The notes beneath the pieces were generated by a model. It did not search any database. It was given only the letters and a program-made list of their open reading frames with translations, and was not told the DNA's origin. This document shows, one piece after another, positions 12,401-27,772 of a DNA stretch of 64,000 nt (the first letter of the stretch is position 1; every line of letters begins with the position of its first letter). The stretch covers positions 124,001 to 188,000 of the forward strand of contig JAAEAF010001497.1 in NCBI GenBank assembly GCA_011037195.1. Direction: 5' to 3'. This DNA comes from Triatoma infestans (Eukaryota; Arthropoda; Insecta; Hemiptera; Reduviidae). Made by a program: the position numbers and the translations under genes.

Positions 12401-15400
12401 ATAGGCATATATACATATAGAGAGATTTTTAAAGAAAATCGTTGGAACCGATTTCGAGCAAATCGTGGAAACTGGGAAAAAAACATTGAATATATTCGCA
12501 CTTTCGGTTGACATTTTTCCCGAAGCCTTCTTGTTGGATGCGGTGCCATACGTAAACGAAAGTTTGAGCTTTCTGCAATTTTTCGTTTTTGAGTTATTTT
12601 GTACAAATTTACACTGCTATAATTTTTTTTTTTATACTTAGGTTTTTTTAAGTATTTCCGGTGAAAATTCAGTTGTGAAATTTTTCTATCGTAATAATTC
12701 CTCTTACTTGATAAAGAAAATTAAACTTGGTATTTAGTTTCCGCATCTGATACGAAGGTTCGCGCAAAACCATCAACGTAAATGAATTGTTGATTTTTTT
12801 TTTAGTTTTTCGCGATTTACCCGAAAACGGCTCCAACGATTTTCTTTAAATTTCTTCTATTTGAATCTAAGAAATAGGAGATAGATGAATCTGGTTACCT
12901 ATCACTTTTATTTGCAACATTTACCCGAAAAACCGATTTTTGGTAGGTCTAGGGGAACAGGTGCGTTGGGCTTTTTTTCTAAAATACTAAGTTTTAAACT
13001 TGGAATGCCACCTTGTAAATAAAAACCTGCCATTTTTACTTGAAACATTTTTCCAAAAAAAATGAATTTAGGTAGTTCTGAGGAATCGGTGACGCTAAAT
13101 ATCAGATGTTTGCTCAATATTATTGGCGCTCTCTTTTGGATTACAATGTAATCATTCTGCTACTTGCCGGGGAAGATACTTTTTCTACCATCACCTCTAT
13201 ATTTATGTTAGGATAAGTGTAAAATTTAAGTTTTTAGAAAATTTATCATTTTATATATGTTTTAACAGTAGTCAAGAGTGAGTGTTTCATAACAGTTTTT
13301 TTTTTATTAACAGGCAGGTAGTACCCCAGAATTACTATTGCTTGGAAGAGAACCATAATAAATATTGTTCGAAGAGTAGATTTGGCTTGGCTTTGTAGTC
13401 ACACCCTCCGGACACTCATTCTGCGTATCTATCATTTTACCATTATATTGTTATCTTTATAAATATTTACTTACATTTGATTCATCCACAATACAATGTA
13501 GCCTTGTAAGTGGTGAAAAGGAATCAGTTGGTGAATACGTTCGACCGGTAGTTGGATCCCATAAAGTAACTGTGCCTGAAGTTTCCGTGGTTAAGACATA
13601 TGCTCCCGGTCCGCCAGGTGTACCAGTGCCCAAAGCTACAGACGATCGCAGTCCTAAAGCGTTCAGATAGCATGCCAGCAAAGCTGCATGACAACCACTT
13701 TCGCAAACTGATACATCCAGGACTTGCTAGGGAAAAAAATAAACCAGTGGAAGAGAAAAACATAGCATTGAGATATGATGGATAAAAATGTTGATTTTTA
13801 CTGAAAAGGGACATAAATTCACGAATATCTTCGTGAAAAGTTTCAGTGGGACAAGCGATTATAATTTGGTATTTCTCGATTAAGGAATCTATAGAACTAC
13901 TAACATTAAGGTTTCTTAACAAAATAATTTATAATAATTCATTACTTACATTAGCTGTAAGCCAAATATCTAGTTGCCCGGGATACAGCATATGACTTTG
14001 AATTACTGGAATCATGCTTACAAATCTGGCTGCCATTTCTGGTGTAGTTTTCTCTCCAGCAGAAATTTCTGTCCAACAAAAGCAAATTAACAATTTTTTT
14101 TTACTTTCTCTGTACTGGTTGTAAGAGAAACTGAATGTAGAAAAAAAATGTTTTTAGAGATCACATGAAGAACAGCCAATGTGTGTGTGTGTGAGTATAT
14201 ATGAACAAAATATAATAGCAATCAGATATAAAAAAAAATCTGGTATGAAAAACTCTACAACTTTCTCTTACTGCAGTTTACAAAATGTAACTGACAAATT
14301 TTATAGTCAGTCTATCAAATTTAATGAAATTAAATTTGGTGAAATTAAATTTTCTCCATCACACAAACTGAAAAAACTGTTCAGTAAAAACGCACTTGCG
14401 GTTTACCTAAATTTTTTTGAAACTTAGAATTTTGGAAATCTATTTATTTCTAATTAATTTGTTTAGATGGCAGATTTTGTTTTTGTTTAAAATCAACTAA
14501 GATAACACTTTAGAGGAAAACACAACCCTATCCCTCCCTTTAAATGACATTACCAGGAGAAATTTTTCAAATAGAAGTTCTAGCTCTTTATGTGTTCCTA
14601 GTTTAAGGAAAATCGTTGAAAAAAGTTGTGAGAGTGGTTTGGTGAAATGAAAAAGAAACAGTAAACTCGCACCCACCCGTTTGGGATTTGAACGAAACCT
14701 TCCTGATTCAGATTTCCTGCAAAACGGAGTAGAGAGTTTTGAGTTCTAGCGATTTTTCATTTTTGCATTAAGCTGTTCACATACAATTGTTCACATACAA
14801 TATACAACATTATTAAAAACGTTTTTTTCGCAATCAGGCTAAAAAAAATCCCCCAAAAATTGACCCGATCGCAATACCTTCCTGATTGATGGATACTTGC
14901 CTGGTGGTGGAATCTGTCTGAAATATCTAGTAATACAAACAGACTTTCCAGAACTGTCCAGAACTAATGTAGGTACGTGACGATTTGGAAATTCTTTTCT
15001 GACTTCAAATAACCATTGTTCTAAATGTTGTTCTAAAGCGGTTTCTTCGCTGGTTTCAAGTTTCTCCTGAAATAATTAAAAAAATATTAGCATTATCTTG
15101 CTAATAGTAAAGTAGATTAGCAATACCTGCGTTATGATGATGAATCGAATGCGACCTCGATAGAACTATAAGTACCTGTAAAGGAGTGGGCGGATGGAGT
15201 GGTGGGTGGACAATGATGAACACTGTAAGAAATGTAGCGTCCCTGAACTCTTTGGATTCTCTGGTGTAACCGAGAAGTACTGGCGGAGAGTATAGTTGGA
15301 ACGTACCTTCTATCTGCAAATTTTAGATATCTGATTTCAAAAATAGCTGTTACATCTTAAATGCATTAATTAACAAATATTATGTCCTTTAAAAAGTCAT

Positions 15401-18400
15401 ATCTCTAAAATCGTTCGTCAGGGCCGCTCTAACATTTGTGGAGGTCCTAGAATTATGTCTTTAGGAAATCAGAGAAGTCGATAATATGCTTCCAAGTTTA
15501 TTTCATTTCCAATTTATTTGATACGAATAATTATAAACATTTTATTATTATTAACCTATGGCACAGTCCATAAACAACCAAGGCTTGCCAGATGGCGATA
15601 TATGATAGTTCCCTCGCATTTAGTTCCGGCCTTCACTATCGTAAAGATCATTAACCGGAACAAGTAACTTTAATCTTTCATTTTTTCCATTTTGTGGCGA
15701 TTTTCTCGGAAACGCTCCCATGATTTTTATTTGACTTCATTTACATATATAAAAACCTATCAGATTTATTAGTAAAATTTTTCCTTAATAACTAATTTTT
15801 GGGGTAACAGCACAGTTTATAACATGGGTGGCGTTAAAGTAGCAATTTTATTAAACATTTAGTAATAATTCCTACTTTTATGAAAGTTAGTCCATTAGAA
15901 CATTAATATTGTAATAACTGAAAGTCGTTTGAATGTTGCTCACGGGAATTTTTTTTTAGGTAATTGTTATTTTAAACAAAGAAAAGTAAGTTTTAAAGTG
16001 TGAACCCCTTAGAAAGTTCAGAGTTGCGCTTCAAGCTCTACATGGAACAGTTGACCCTCTACCAATCATACAGTATAATTGAAAAGATTTACTCTGGTAT
16101 TGGTAAATAATGCCACAAATGGTATACGCAGACTGCCAAGCCAGTATCTTTCAAGCCGTTGGTGAATACTGGTTTCCCGGAGTCGCTCATCTTCCACCAG
16201 ATCTACCAAGGTTTCATCATACAGATGGATATGAAGTGAATCTCTCACAGCATGCAATCCGGACGGTGTACTGAAACAATTATTGAATGTGGCTTAATAT
16301 ATTTTGAAAGAAAAGTAAAAAGAAAATGTTTGTATAATGCTTACTCGCAGTATGGAATTAAACTTGCAGTTACTCTCTGACAGGCTCCTTGAAAACAGTG
16401 TAATAGCTAACCTATCTTAGCCGAAACTCCATCTCACTTCGTTTTTCGCGAAGTTTTTCTAAGTTAATCCATCTAGGTAGATGAGAAAGAAAGCCATTCA
16501 TTTAGAGACCGCTCCAGGGAAGATTTGACAGCACCTGATTAATGGAAATATGCATACCCGAGACAATTCTCAAAGAAGTGTGGTTGTGGTAACATTTACA
16601 CTTCCCATGATTGGCTACAAAAACCTTAAGATCGGTCTCACCGTTTCCCCACCTCTGTTTATCTTGTCTGGTCTCCACCTAGAATCAATCCTCTCGGAAC
16701 GCAATAGTAGAGACAGATTGTGGAAAAAGCGACGTTGTATTAGGGAACACACCTAGCTTTTCGGCCAAATGGTGTTTTTTGGAGGAAAAAAGAATTAGTG
16801 AGGAGATCTCAAGTGGTGATGAGTAACTGCGGGGTGCAAAATGCTCGTAAGCCATTCCTATTATTTGGAGCACCTTCTTTTTTTTTGTTTATTTATTTTG
16901 TTGAAATTTATAACTGTAACAATAGTTACAAGTAAATATGGAGATAGCTAATACAGTACAGGATGTTTAGATTGGTGACATTCCGTCATGACAATAGTAG
17001 ATCGCGAGGCCATCTCCTCTTCAACCTCCTTAGGGGATTATCTGGTATTTTAGGACAAGAGAGCTGTTCTATTAGAGAATTGGTAAGAGCTGCTGTATAG
17101 GAATGAAATTTGAGGAAACGAGTTTTCGCTAAATCGTTGACAAAAGGAATGTTCAAGTCATTGTGGATAGTGAGGTTCGATATAAAAAATGGAGCATTAA
17201 GGATTTTCTGAAGAATTATTGACTGCAAGGATTGGATGCGTTGGGACTTGGAATGTTTAGTCGATCCCCATACTTCAATACCGTATGACCAAATTGGTCT
17301 TAGTAACAGCAGATATAAAAGTCTTTTGTTATTTAGTTTTGATCGTCTGTCGATGAGCCTTGTGAGGAGTTTATAGGGTCGTCAGCTTCTTGTCTCAGTC
17401 TGGTATGTGGATTCCATGTTAGTCGTCTGTCCAGGTATAGTCCAAGGTAACGTACATTATTAGCTGATGGAATAGGGATTTGGTTAATGAATACAGGTGG
17501 TAGGATTTTCCGTCGAAGCGTAAATACTATGTACTTTGATTTGGTTGGATTAATTTTGATTCGCCATTTAACTAACCAAGTCTGGAGTTGGTCGAGGTGC
17601 GTCTGAAGAGCCCTGACAGCAATAACAGGATCGATATGAGGGGACAATATTGCGGTATCGTCCGCAAAGGTAGATATGATGCAGCAATGAATTCATTAAC
17701 CTTGTCATCGCTGTTGTGGAGTTTTCAGTAAAGCCTGTAAATCGAGTTTTTCTTCTAGCTTAGAACGGAAGAGTGTCCATGAAATTTCTCTACAGAGTTC
17801 CATGGCGCTGTCGGGTTGGTTGTTTCCATTGTATCATCATCTTTTAGATTATCAAATTTATTTTTTGAAATTATTCCGGGGGGGAGCAGTTATTGTAGGG
17901 GCTGCAAGCATAGACGTGGAAGGAAGACTCGTTTGTGGTTGCGCTGTCACTGTGATCTGATCACTTTTTGTTTGCGAGCTTGTGATTACTCCAAAAGCTG
18001 AAGATTTCTTCTTTTTTTCTTTTTTGGCGGCGAGTTTCTAGGGACGCTAGCTCTCTTGCTCATTTTTATAAATGTTGAACTCGTTGCTGACGATTTGATG
18101 GATGAGCAATCATCGGATGCGTCTTCATCATCGCTAAGGCCCATTTTAAAGGACTTTGTACCCTTGTAGTAGTAAGTAGTTTATAGGTAGATCTAGTGAT
18201 GTCTTTCCACCACTTCTATCGAATCTTTTAACTGTTTTAACTAATAGTTTTACTGTTTATAACTTAAGGTAATAATTAACGAGAAAAAAACAATGAAAAA
18301 CTACTCATTGAAGTATGAACACTACATAGAGAAATTGATGTGAACACTCTATACGATGAAATCCTTGTTTATCTTTATGCACTTGACATAAAACACTTAT

Positions 18401-21400
18401 ATAGGTCCAAATATTTATGTTGTACACGAATTTGGTTAAAATATGTACAAATAACTAACAGAAAAACATTAAATCATAGAGCAAAAACTTTTTGCGTAAG
18501 TTTACTATATTAGCAACGCATATAACTTGCCGAAAACTTGGCATGTTGATCCTTTCGCTTCAGCTACACCGTCTTTAACTGATACAGAGATGATATGAAT
18601 TGAATTCGGAGGGAACACAATGGGTCCAGTTATGGCACTTTTGGTAAATCTTACTGAGAAAGGCCTAATTCTTGACGCCTAGTTACTTAAAAATTTGTTC
18701 ATAAGCACTAAATTTTGAATCTTCCGCAATTTTGTATCCACATTTTTAATGCAAGACTTAGATTTCTAAAGTTGTTGCACAAATTAAACTGCAGTGTGAG
18801 CTAATAGATCACACTGCCTTGTTCACTGAAAGCCTTTCTAAGAAAACATCTACACAACCTGGGAAATTCAGTTTTTTGTGGAGTTGAAGCATTATGCTCG
18901 CAATTCATTTGGTGCATGTAATTTTGGAGCCAAACTTGGGATTGGCGTTTTTAAATGATTCAGGGTTCCTATGAGTTGAAATCTGAGGCTGTAATCGGTT
19001 TATTTGTGATCTAAGTGCATTTTCTTTCCTAGAAAAGACGTAAGTCCCAAAATAGTATAGAACAGAAAGCAAAATACAAACACGCAAACAGATATAATAT
19101 GTAAGGAACTGCAGAGGTTATTGATAGTGCAACTACTTTCGGTTTAGAGTGCCCACAGAGGCATAGGTGTATTTCGGATGCCCTCAGTTTCATTCTTAGT
19201 TGGTTATACTTTTATTGACGATTACATCAATTAACAAACATTTCTACCACTTACTGACCAAAAAATATATATCTACCCTTTTGCTTCTTTTTTTTAAAGC
19301 GCCCCTTATTAATACAAAAAAAATAATTACTCACTTTACAGGAAGATGTAAATACTGATTCCATGTTGGGTTGGCACCATCAGCGGTTGTAGTCCTTCGC
19401 CGTTCACCCTGGAATGTAACTTCGATGAATGGTCGAACTGCTACAAGTTCAAATGGCATTTCTTCAATATTTGAACACGCTTCTTTTCTGACAGGTACTT
19501 CAAAAGCTCGCCCAATGTTTACTATTATCTGTTAAAATGAAAGTTGAAACTTTTTTGTTTTTGTTTTTGAAAATTATTTCATTTCACATAGAATAGCAGA
19601 AAGCTGAAACTTGATATTCCGTTTAGATACCACCACCGTACACTAAGATATCAACGTAGACACCAAGATGCCGGGTAAAATCCATTCACCGGAATTGATT
19701 TTCTCGAAACGGTTCCAAGATTTTCTATCAACTTCGTATACTATCTACAAACATATATACTAATCATTTTTATTTGGAAAATTGATTTTTTGGGGGGTTC
19801 AGGGGGTTCGGCGGCGCTATGTTTTGCTCTAACGTACCACTTCAGTATAATATATCGTTTTACCACCTACATAATATTAATACTTATTAGAAACATTGAT
19901 TGAATTCCAAATTTGAAGAAAATCGTTAAGAAAGTGCGATTTTACGAATAGTTTTTTGGAATTTTCTCGAAAACGGCAACAACAATTTTCTTTAAACTTG
20001 GAATGCATCAACTTAGAAACGTATCACTTTTTATTTTAAACACTTCTCTGAAAAAATTGATTTTGGAGGGCTGTCAGTTTTAAATTTAAATGTGCACAGC
20101 TTTCTTCGTTTTGAAATGGAGCGCTTCCACTTAAGGCCGCTCAGGTATTCAAGTAAAATCTCCAAACCATGTTTATGGGCAGCCCAAATAAAGATTGTAA
20201 TGTTGCTAATTTAAAGAAAATTTCTTGATTAAATTGTATTAATTAGAATAAGAGAAAGTCGTGTGAGTGTTTCATACAATTTTTTTTTTTTTTTTTTTAT
20301 GAAATACACTTCCTTTTTTTCATAAAATAAAGGAACGTCTATCCCTTTATGAGTTGTGAACGTTTACCATTGACCTGTTTGATAGTAGCATATTCTGCCC
20401 CCCCTGAAGCTCATGGATTGATAAACTAGTGCAAAACTTGCTTTATTCTTTGCTCGCATAGATTTTACTTAAAAATTTATTATTTTATCCATATTCGCAT
20501 AATGAATTTTAAAATGCTATTATTAGTAATGTTATATATATTAACCTCTAAATCTTGCCCTACTAAGTTTTTTATAGGCAACTTTTTCCTAGGTTTTCTT
20601 CTCGGCCTTAGAGGTCTTTTAGGCTGCAGCCATCTCATAAATGTCAATCCCAAAGTCCTTAAGAAATATATATATTCCCATGTTAAATCAAGAAATTCAA
20701 TTAAATTTTATTATAATAATGCTAACAAAAAATTACCCAAGATCCGGTACAGGTTCCTCATGAATGATATCCCGGAATGTTCTGTTCTGTGTTTGCCTAG
20801 AATTTTTGATCACTTCCTCCCTGATTTCATCTAAATATTGACGTCCCCAAGTTCTTTCACGGTCAAAACATTGACCTTTTATTTTCTTTTTATCTTTTCC
20901 ACTTGTGCGTCTTTCATATATCTTAAACAAAAAATTTCAAAAAGTTTTTTAATCAAAAATTATTACATCTTGAGTCAAATAATCAGTTTCTTTAATTAAG
21001 GGTAATTTTTAATTGAGAGTCTGGCGGAAAAAGCCGATATTCTTGGAATGGCTGTAATACTTTCTCTTTCTGCTACTGTAAGTGGAAATATTGCGATCGT
21101 GCCAAATTTTGTGTGTTTTCACCGGAAATAAATATTCTGTAAATACATGTTCGCAACAATTTCAAACTTGATATTCCGTTAAGGCGCCAACATCTCCTTA
21201 AGTTTTAAGCCAGCACCGCTTTTAGGAGAATTCCTGGGAGAAACTTATTTTTGATCACTATATTATTTGATCTGCGTTCTTTAAGATGAAATGAAATGAT
21301 TTATTGCTTCTAAGGAAATTTCCTGTAGCAAGGAGGTACATGTAAAATTATAAAAATACAAACTTCTTATTCCATAAAAAATGAGTAAAATTACATGAAA

Positions 21401-24400
21401 ATCTAGGGAGGAATATTTTGAGGCATTAGTTTTACTATGTTTGTATAAAAGAAAGTAATAGTAATATTAATGATAAGATAATTATATATAAATAAGATAA
21501 CATGCCTTTAATTAATTATAAATTTCTAGTTTCAAATTACAATAATAAGAAATAAATAAAATAATAATAATAAAACTGTATTGAATTTAATAAATCTAAA
21601 CCTTTGTTTATACACATCTCGTAAATACATATAATAATAATTATATATAATAAAATAAATATATATACATACAAAATTATATACACATAATATATTATTA
21701 TTTTAGAGCATAGCATGTTCACAATTAATACTATGTTTGCTTGTTACCCTGATAGAAAGCTTCTGGTAGTTTATTTATTTATTATTTCCTAGACTATATT
21801 TTAATGGTTTTAACTTAATTAGTAATCTTATTGTTTAAAACTATCGACCCAGGAGTTTAAATAATTGTAAGAGTTGTGGGAATATTTCATTAGCCAGATA
21901 TGAAATCTCTAATTTTTAGTGCTTCTTTAACAAAAGAAAAAAAGTTTTTTAATTTCATTTGGTTGAAATCTTGTGATTAAATTCATATTAGGAATGTAAA
22001 GTTCTCTGATTGAATTATACATTGGGAATTCTGTCAAGATGTGAAATAAATCCTCTTTTTTGTGTAAATTGCATATACTACAATTCTCTTGGGGTTTAAT
22101 GTAATAAGTTTTTCCATCCAAGCTAATTTTTATAAGGTATTTAGAAGACATTCTTAGTTGGCAGAATACTTTTTTATATATTAATTGGATGTTTAAGTGT
22201 AAATAGTTTTCATTGGTGTTTTTTGGAAAATTAGGCATATGGAGCAGATATGTACTTAGGCCTGAGATTGATCTTCCCTACTTTTTAATTGTTATTATTG
22301 TTATTACGTCCATATTGTTATTAAGACCAAGAGGCAGGTAAAGGTGAACAGATGCATTGGTACCTTTCTCGGTGATTTTATGGAGTAGAGTCATCACAAC
22401 TAACCTTCTAGTTACTTACTTTGAAAATATCCTTAGGAATTTCTCTTTCATTTAAGGGAACATTCCTCATGTTCCTAAATTCTGGTTGTCCTGAGTCACG
22501 TAACATAAGTAATTTTAGGCGTGGATTCTTCAGAATATCATCTTCAGTGCAAAATTCCAAAGAAGCTTCTTTGACTCCCGCTTTACACTTTGTCGTTTCC
22601 TTTTCTTCGGTATTCTAAAAAAATGTAGCGTTGGTTAGGTTTATCTGAACAATACATTTAAAACTGGACTAAAATTGAAAAAGGCTTGTTTCATAACCTT
22701 GATATATTCAATAAGATCCGCATTACTAGGATCATTCGGATCCAGTTGGACTTGCTCCACCCATTCTTTTAACTTCTGAATATCCGTCCTTGAAGGTTTA
22801 GTCTCTTTCATTGGTCTAAAAAAAATTGCTCATAAATTTTTTTTTATGAATCAACAGAAATTAACAAGAATTAAATTGCTCAAACTTAAAAAAAATACCC
22901 AACCTGCTAGGATGCACTAAATTTGGCAAGGGATAAGCCCATCCAGTTCTGACACTAAGAGTGCCCGTGGTATAGTTGGGCTCTGCAGAACCTCCTTCTT
23001 TCAATCCGGTACCAACACCTGCATGTCTCAACCCTCCCGTGCCGTGACCACAACTAAACTCATAGTCACACCACTGGGCACATTCCGTGTTTACTCTAAT
23101 TAAAAAAAAAAAAAAGAATACGGTTCAATAATTTTTTCTGTTAAGAAAAGAAATTGCTATAAACACACAAAGAAAATGCATATCACCTTGCAGGTATGGG
23201 AATGAAAATTTCCGCCAATGGTTTTCTACCAAAAAGTTGTGGACATCCTGTCTCTATTAACTGGATGGATAATGTTTTGGGCCAATTAGTTAAACTTAAA
23301 GAAAATCTATGATGGAACTGAGTGATGAGCGCTTGTGACAGTGTACTGCCTTTGATTCTGTCTACTTCGCGACCATTGTGACGCAACGCCAACCATGTTT
23401 GACATTTTGAAACAGCAGCTCGCCTCTCTTGTTCTCTTGAATAGAATAATAATTAAAAAAAAAACTTCCACACATTTTCAAGAGTAATACTAACTTTTCA
23501 TAAACTGTTTGTCTTAAGACCGTAGCAAGATAACAATTTATTCAGAAAACTTGACGTGCCTGCGGGCATCCCAGGGACATTGCGGGTAACTACACGAACA
23601 ACACTTCACTGGCATTCCCAACACTGTAATATTATATACGCAGGGCCCTTTAAGTTAAGTTGCAGGTGCTTCTACTTGGGCTGCTCTAGGGAAGAAGACT
23701 AGCCACTGCTTCATAGGCCTTAGCGTCTTCTGGCTATCCCATCATAATTACAAGAAAACTACTTACACTGATATCCCAAAATTGTAATACTACTCGCAAA
23801 TTCCCTTTGAGGCTATTACAGGTGCTTCGACCTGACTTCATCGTAGAGGAAAGGAGATACTAGCCATTTTTTCATGGATCTAGAACTCCTGAGGGAATTC
23901 CATCTTAACTGCAGGAACAACAAATTGATATCCTCTACACTGCCATACTACACGCAGGTCTTGTAGTATGATGTGCTAGTGGGAGCTAAATCTTCATACA
24001 TCTTGAGCGTTCCTGCGATATCCCAGCCTGGATGCACGAACATTATTTGCTTCTATTTGAACTTTCGTAGGAGGAAAATAACTTACCTTATCTTCAGGTT
24101 AGTCTTGGTGTCGTAGCGTCCCTGCGGGTAATCTAGCCTGACCTCAAGAACAACATTTGCGCTGATGGCATAAATAAAATTCGTAGATGATACTCATTGT
24201 ATACACATCACAAACCCGTGATACTTAAATATACATAACATCAAAGCCTATCGCTTTTATTTACAATATTTTTCTAGGAAAATGGAGAATGGTGGGGGAG
24301 GAGAGCTTTGCCGCGATAATTCACTGGGCTGACTATAACATCGTTAGAGGAAATATGTCGGGAAAGGTAACTCAAAAAAGAGTAAGATATAAAAAACTTT

Positions 24401-27400
24401 TATTACGTAAAATAGAGAGGAAAATTAAAACATTTCTTGATGAAAAACCTACAGAAGCTTTTAGATAGACCTAGAGGGAGATCTGGAACTTTCAGTCTCG
24501 GATCATCAAGCTTTTTAAATCACATTTGCGAATAACACATTGTTTTACACCCAAAAACCCTTTGTTTTAAACCTTTAGATTCTATTGATTTCGGTTTAAT
24601 CTGATTTTCTTTAGCACACACAATCTTTAGAGGGCGTCCAAATACAAAATTAATTTAAAATTTAACTATAACATACAGAGCATAATCCGTAGTGTTTGTT
24701 ATCTCGCCATCTTCAAACAGTTGAATTTCAATTATCGGCTCTCCAGGTGGTCTCAGGCTGGCTTGCAACTCTTCAACTGCTTTTGCTTTTAATTTCGATG
24801 ATTTCACCTTGTGCGGTTTCTCTGGTTCTTTACAGTCTTCAACATCTTCATCTGTACATGTTTCAATATCTTCAGCCCGGTCATCCTAAAATCATTAAAA
24901 AAAAAAAATCATTAATTTTATCCTGGTAGGAGAATTCTGAAACATGTTTTCAGTTCGTTGTAGTTGCACGTAAGTATGGTACAAGGCAAACTCAATTTAA
25001 ACACGGAAGAAACAAGGGTATATGTACCAAATGCGGTATGTAGAGAGGCAGACGGGATGTGTGTTTGTGAGCCGGAAGCTCGAACTTGATATCCTATATG
25101 GGTACCACCATACTACACGATGATTTCGGTAAAAAAATCTCCCACAACCGGAAATGGGTTCCTTTACTATATGGCATTTCCAGTTTTTCCCTATTTCCTC
25201 CAAAATAGCTCCAATGAAATTTTCTTTTAACCCTACATACTAATTATACATAACATCAAAACCTATCACTTTTATTTCAAACATTTTTTTAGGAAAATGA
25301 AGAGTGGTGGGGGAGGAAAGCTTTGCCTCTATAGTTCACTTAAAAACAACGTACGAATGAAACTCCTATAGGAACCTTATCCTATAGCAAACATTTTTTG
25401 GGAGGGATTTCCTCACAAATGACTTCAACTGTTTTTTTAAATTCAGAAGAAATGCTAACTGCACCATTCAAAAGACCTTTACTTTATATGGAAATGATTA
25501 TACAGCAATGGAGCTCTGCAAAATTTATTATTACTTTTTCTTACTGCTAGTAAGAGGAAGTATTGTAATGGTGTCAAATTTTCGATATCAAGTTTTCACC
25601 AGAAATACTCGTTTCGAGGCCCCCCGGTCTAAAGAAGTGGTTTCTAGAAAATGCCTTGCGTGTGTGTGTGTGTGTGTGTCAACATAACTCAAAAAGTGAA
25701 CATCGCAGAATGTTCCAAGTTGATATTTAGTTTAAGTTTCTCCAACGGACCTAATTGAAGAGCCTCATTACAATAGTGGCGGAACGTCAGTTTCTAGTAA
25801 TCCAGTGACGCAGTCTCAATCCGGAAACTCAAGTACTTTTCAAGTTACATACTAATCAGTTAATAACGTAATAGTTATCATTACCCTCTTTTTTTTCCAT
25901 TCTTTCAGCTTAAGTTTATATTCCTCCAGTTTAACTTGATATTCTTCTTCCGCTTCTTCTTCTAGTTCTTCTAGATAACTGCACACACATTAAAAAAGAG
26001 AAAAAAAAAGAGTTAAGCCATACACAAAGTGCATAAACATAAAAATTACAAAACAAAACACACTCGTGTTGAAGAACTTTCTGATTACAATCACCTCTTT
26101 AGTTCTCTGTTCCAGGCTTCTTCACTTTCTGCAGGCTCCTTAGTAACTATTTGTAATCTGTAAGCGGTGTTGGAATACCCTTGGTTTGCTCTCACTTGTT
26201 TCAGATCTCTCCAGGTTTCAAGTACAGCTGTTAGTAGTTCTCTTTCTTTTTTCTTCTCAGCCAACCATTTCGCTCTTATTTCTTTAATATCAGCTCTGTA
26301 TCTGAAAATTACATTTTCACTTTCTCTTATTACTGTAAGAAGAAAAAATAATATTGAGACCGAAGTGTGACTTTATTGAATAGTTTTTTTTTTTTAATTT
26401 TTCGCATTTTTTTTTTAAACGGCTCCAACGATTTTCTTTTTGAAATTCATACGCATGAATGCGTGCTATATTCTAGCACATAAATGTCAATCACTTTTAT
26501 TTCATTTTTCCCGAGTAATATTCTTTCACGACAGGTTCTTCAGTTCTTTGGAATTTCTCCAAATGGTTCTCGAAAAATGTATTTTTCGGGGGGTTATTGG
26601 GGACAGCCTCGTTAAACTTTCCTGTAAAGTACTCTTCAATGCAATGTATGGTCCTAGCATGGGGGAAGGAATTTAGCTCAGTGGTTAGCGCACTGGACTC
26701 CTACGTGGAGGTCGCTGGGTTCAAGTCCAGCTATGCTGCCCTCACATTTTCTCGCCCTAGTAGCCTCACTATCCTATGATGGGTAGTTTTGTCTGTAATG
26801 AGAGACACTGCTTGGGGACCGGCAGTGCACTGAAAAGGCTCCGGACGTCAATGAACTTAGATGTTGACGCGTCTTAAATTAAAAAAATCTGGTGTGAAAC
26901 ACTCACACAACTTTCTCTTACTCCAGTCCTCAAAATTATAATTGACAAATTTTATAATTCGTGTACCATGTAATGAAATTCGTCGAAAACTGAAAAAACT
27001 GTTCAGTAAAAGCGCACTTCCGGTTTACTAATTTTCTTGAAACTAGGAATTCTGGCCATCTATTTATTTCTAAATAATTTTGTTTGGATGATAGAATTGT
27101 ATAAACAACTATGATAGCACTTTAGAGAAAGACATAACCCCTCCCATCCCCTAAAAGTGCCGCCCTTAAATGAATTTTCCCAGAGAAATGTTACAAATAA
27201 AAGTTGGGGATCTTTGTATGTTTAGTTTATACAAGAAGTTTCAAGAAAATCGTCGGAAACATTTTTGTGAAAATCGCGAAAAAGTGAAAAAATCATTTAG
27301 TAAAGTGGTAATGTAAACGCACTTCCGGTTATCCGTTTTTTCAAACTCGGAATTTCAACATCATATTCAATTCTAATTAACATTATTTAGATGACAGAAT

Positions 27401-27723
27401 TGTCTAATAAACTGAAATAGCACTTTTGATGAAAACCTAACCCCATCCTCCACTATAACTGCCCTTAAATGAATTTTCCCAGAGAAATGTTTGAAATAAA
27501 AGTTGTAGCGCTTTGTATGTGTAGTTCATATACCAAGTTTGAAGAAAATCGTCAAATTCATTTTTGAGAAAAACGCAAACAAGTAAAAAAAAACTAGTAA
27601 AGTGGTACTTCCGGTTGAGGAATTTTGACAGATAACCTACTGTCGAATCCCATGGTGATACCTAAACGGAATATCAAGTTTCAACTTTCTAGATCTTTCG
27701 TTTTTGAGCTATGCTGTGTTCAC

Positions 27724-27772
<49 letters not shown>

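Noticed and set aside
13524..13922. 132-codon minus ORF in a different frame from CC2D2A exon 25
   Set aside because: Out of frame with the conserved exon, and runs into intron sequence.
20502..20834. 110-codon plus-strand ORF
   Set aside because: It lies over CC2D2A exons 19 and 18 on the opposite strand, and those exons match the family.
26665..26740. Possible tRNA gene
   Set aside because: The anticodon stem does not pair and a SINE body and A tail follow.
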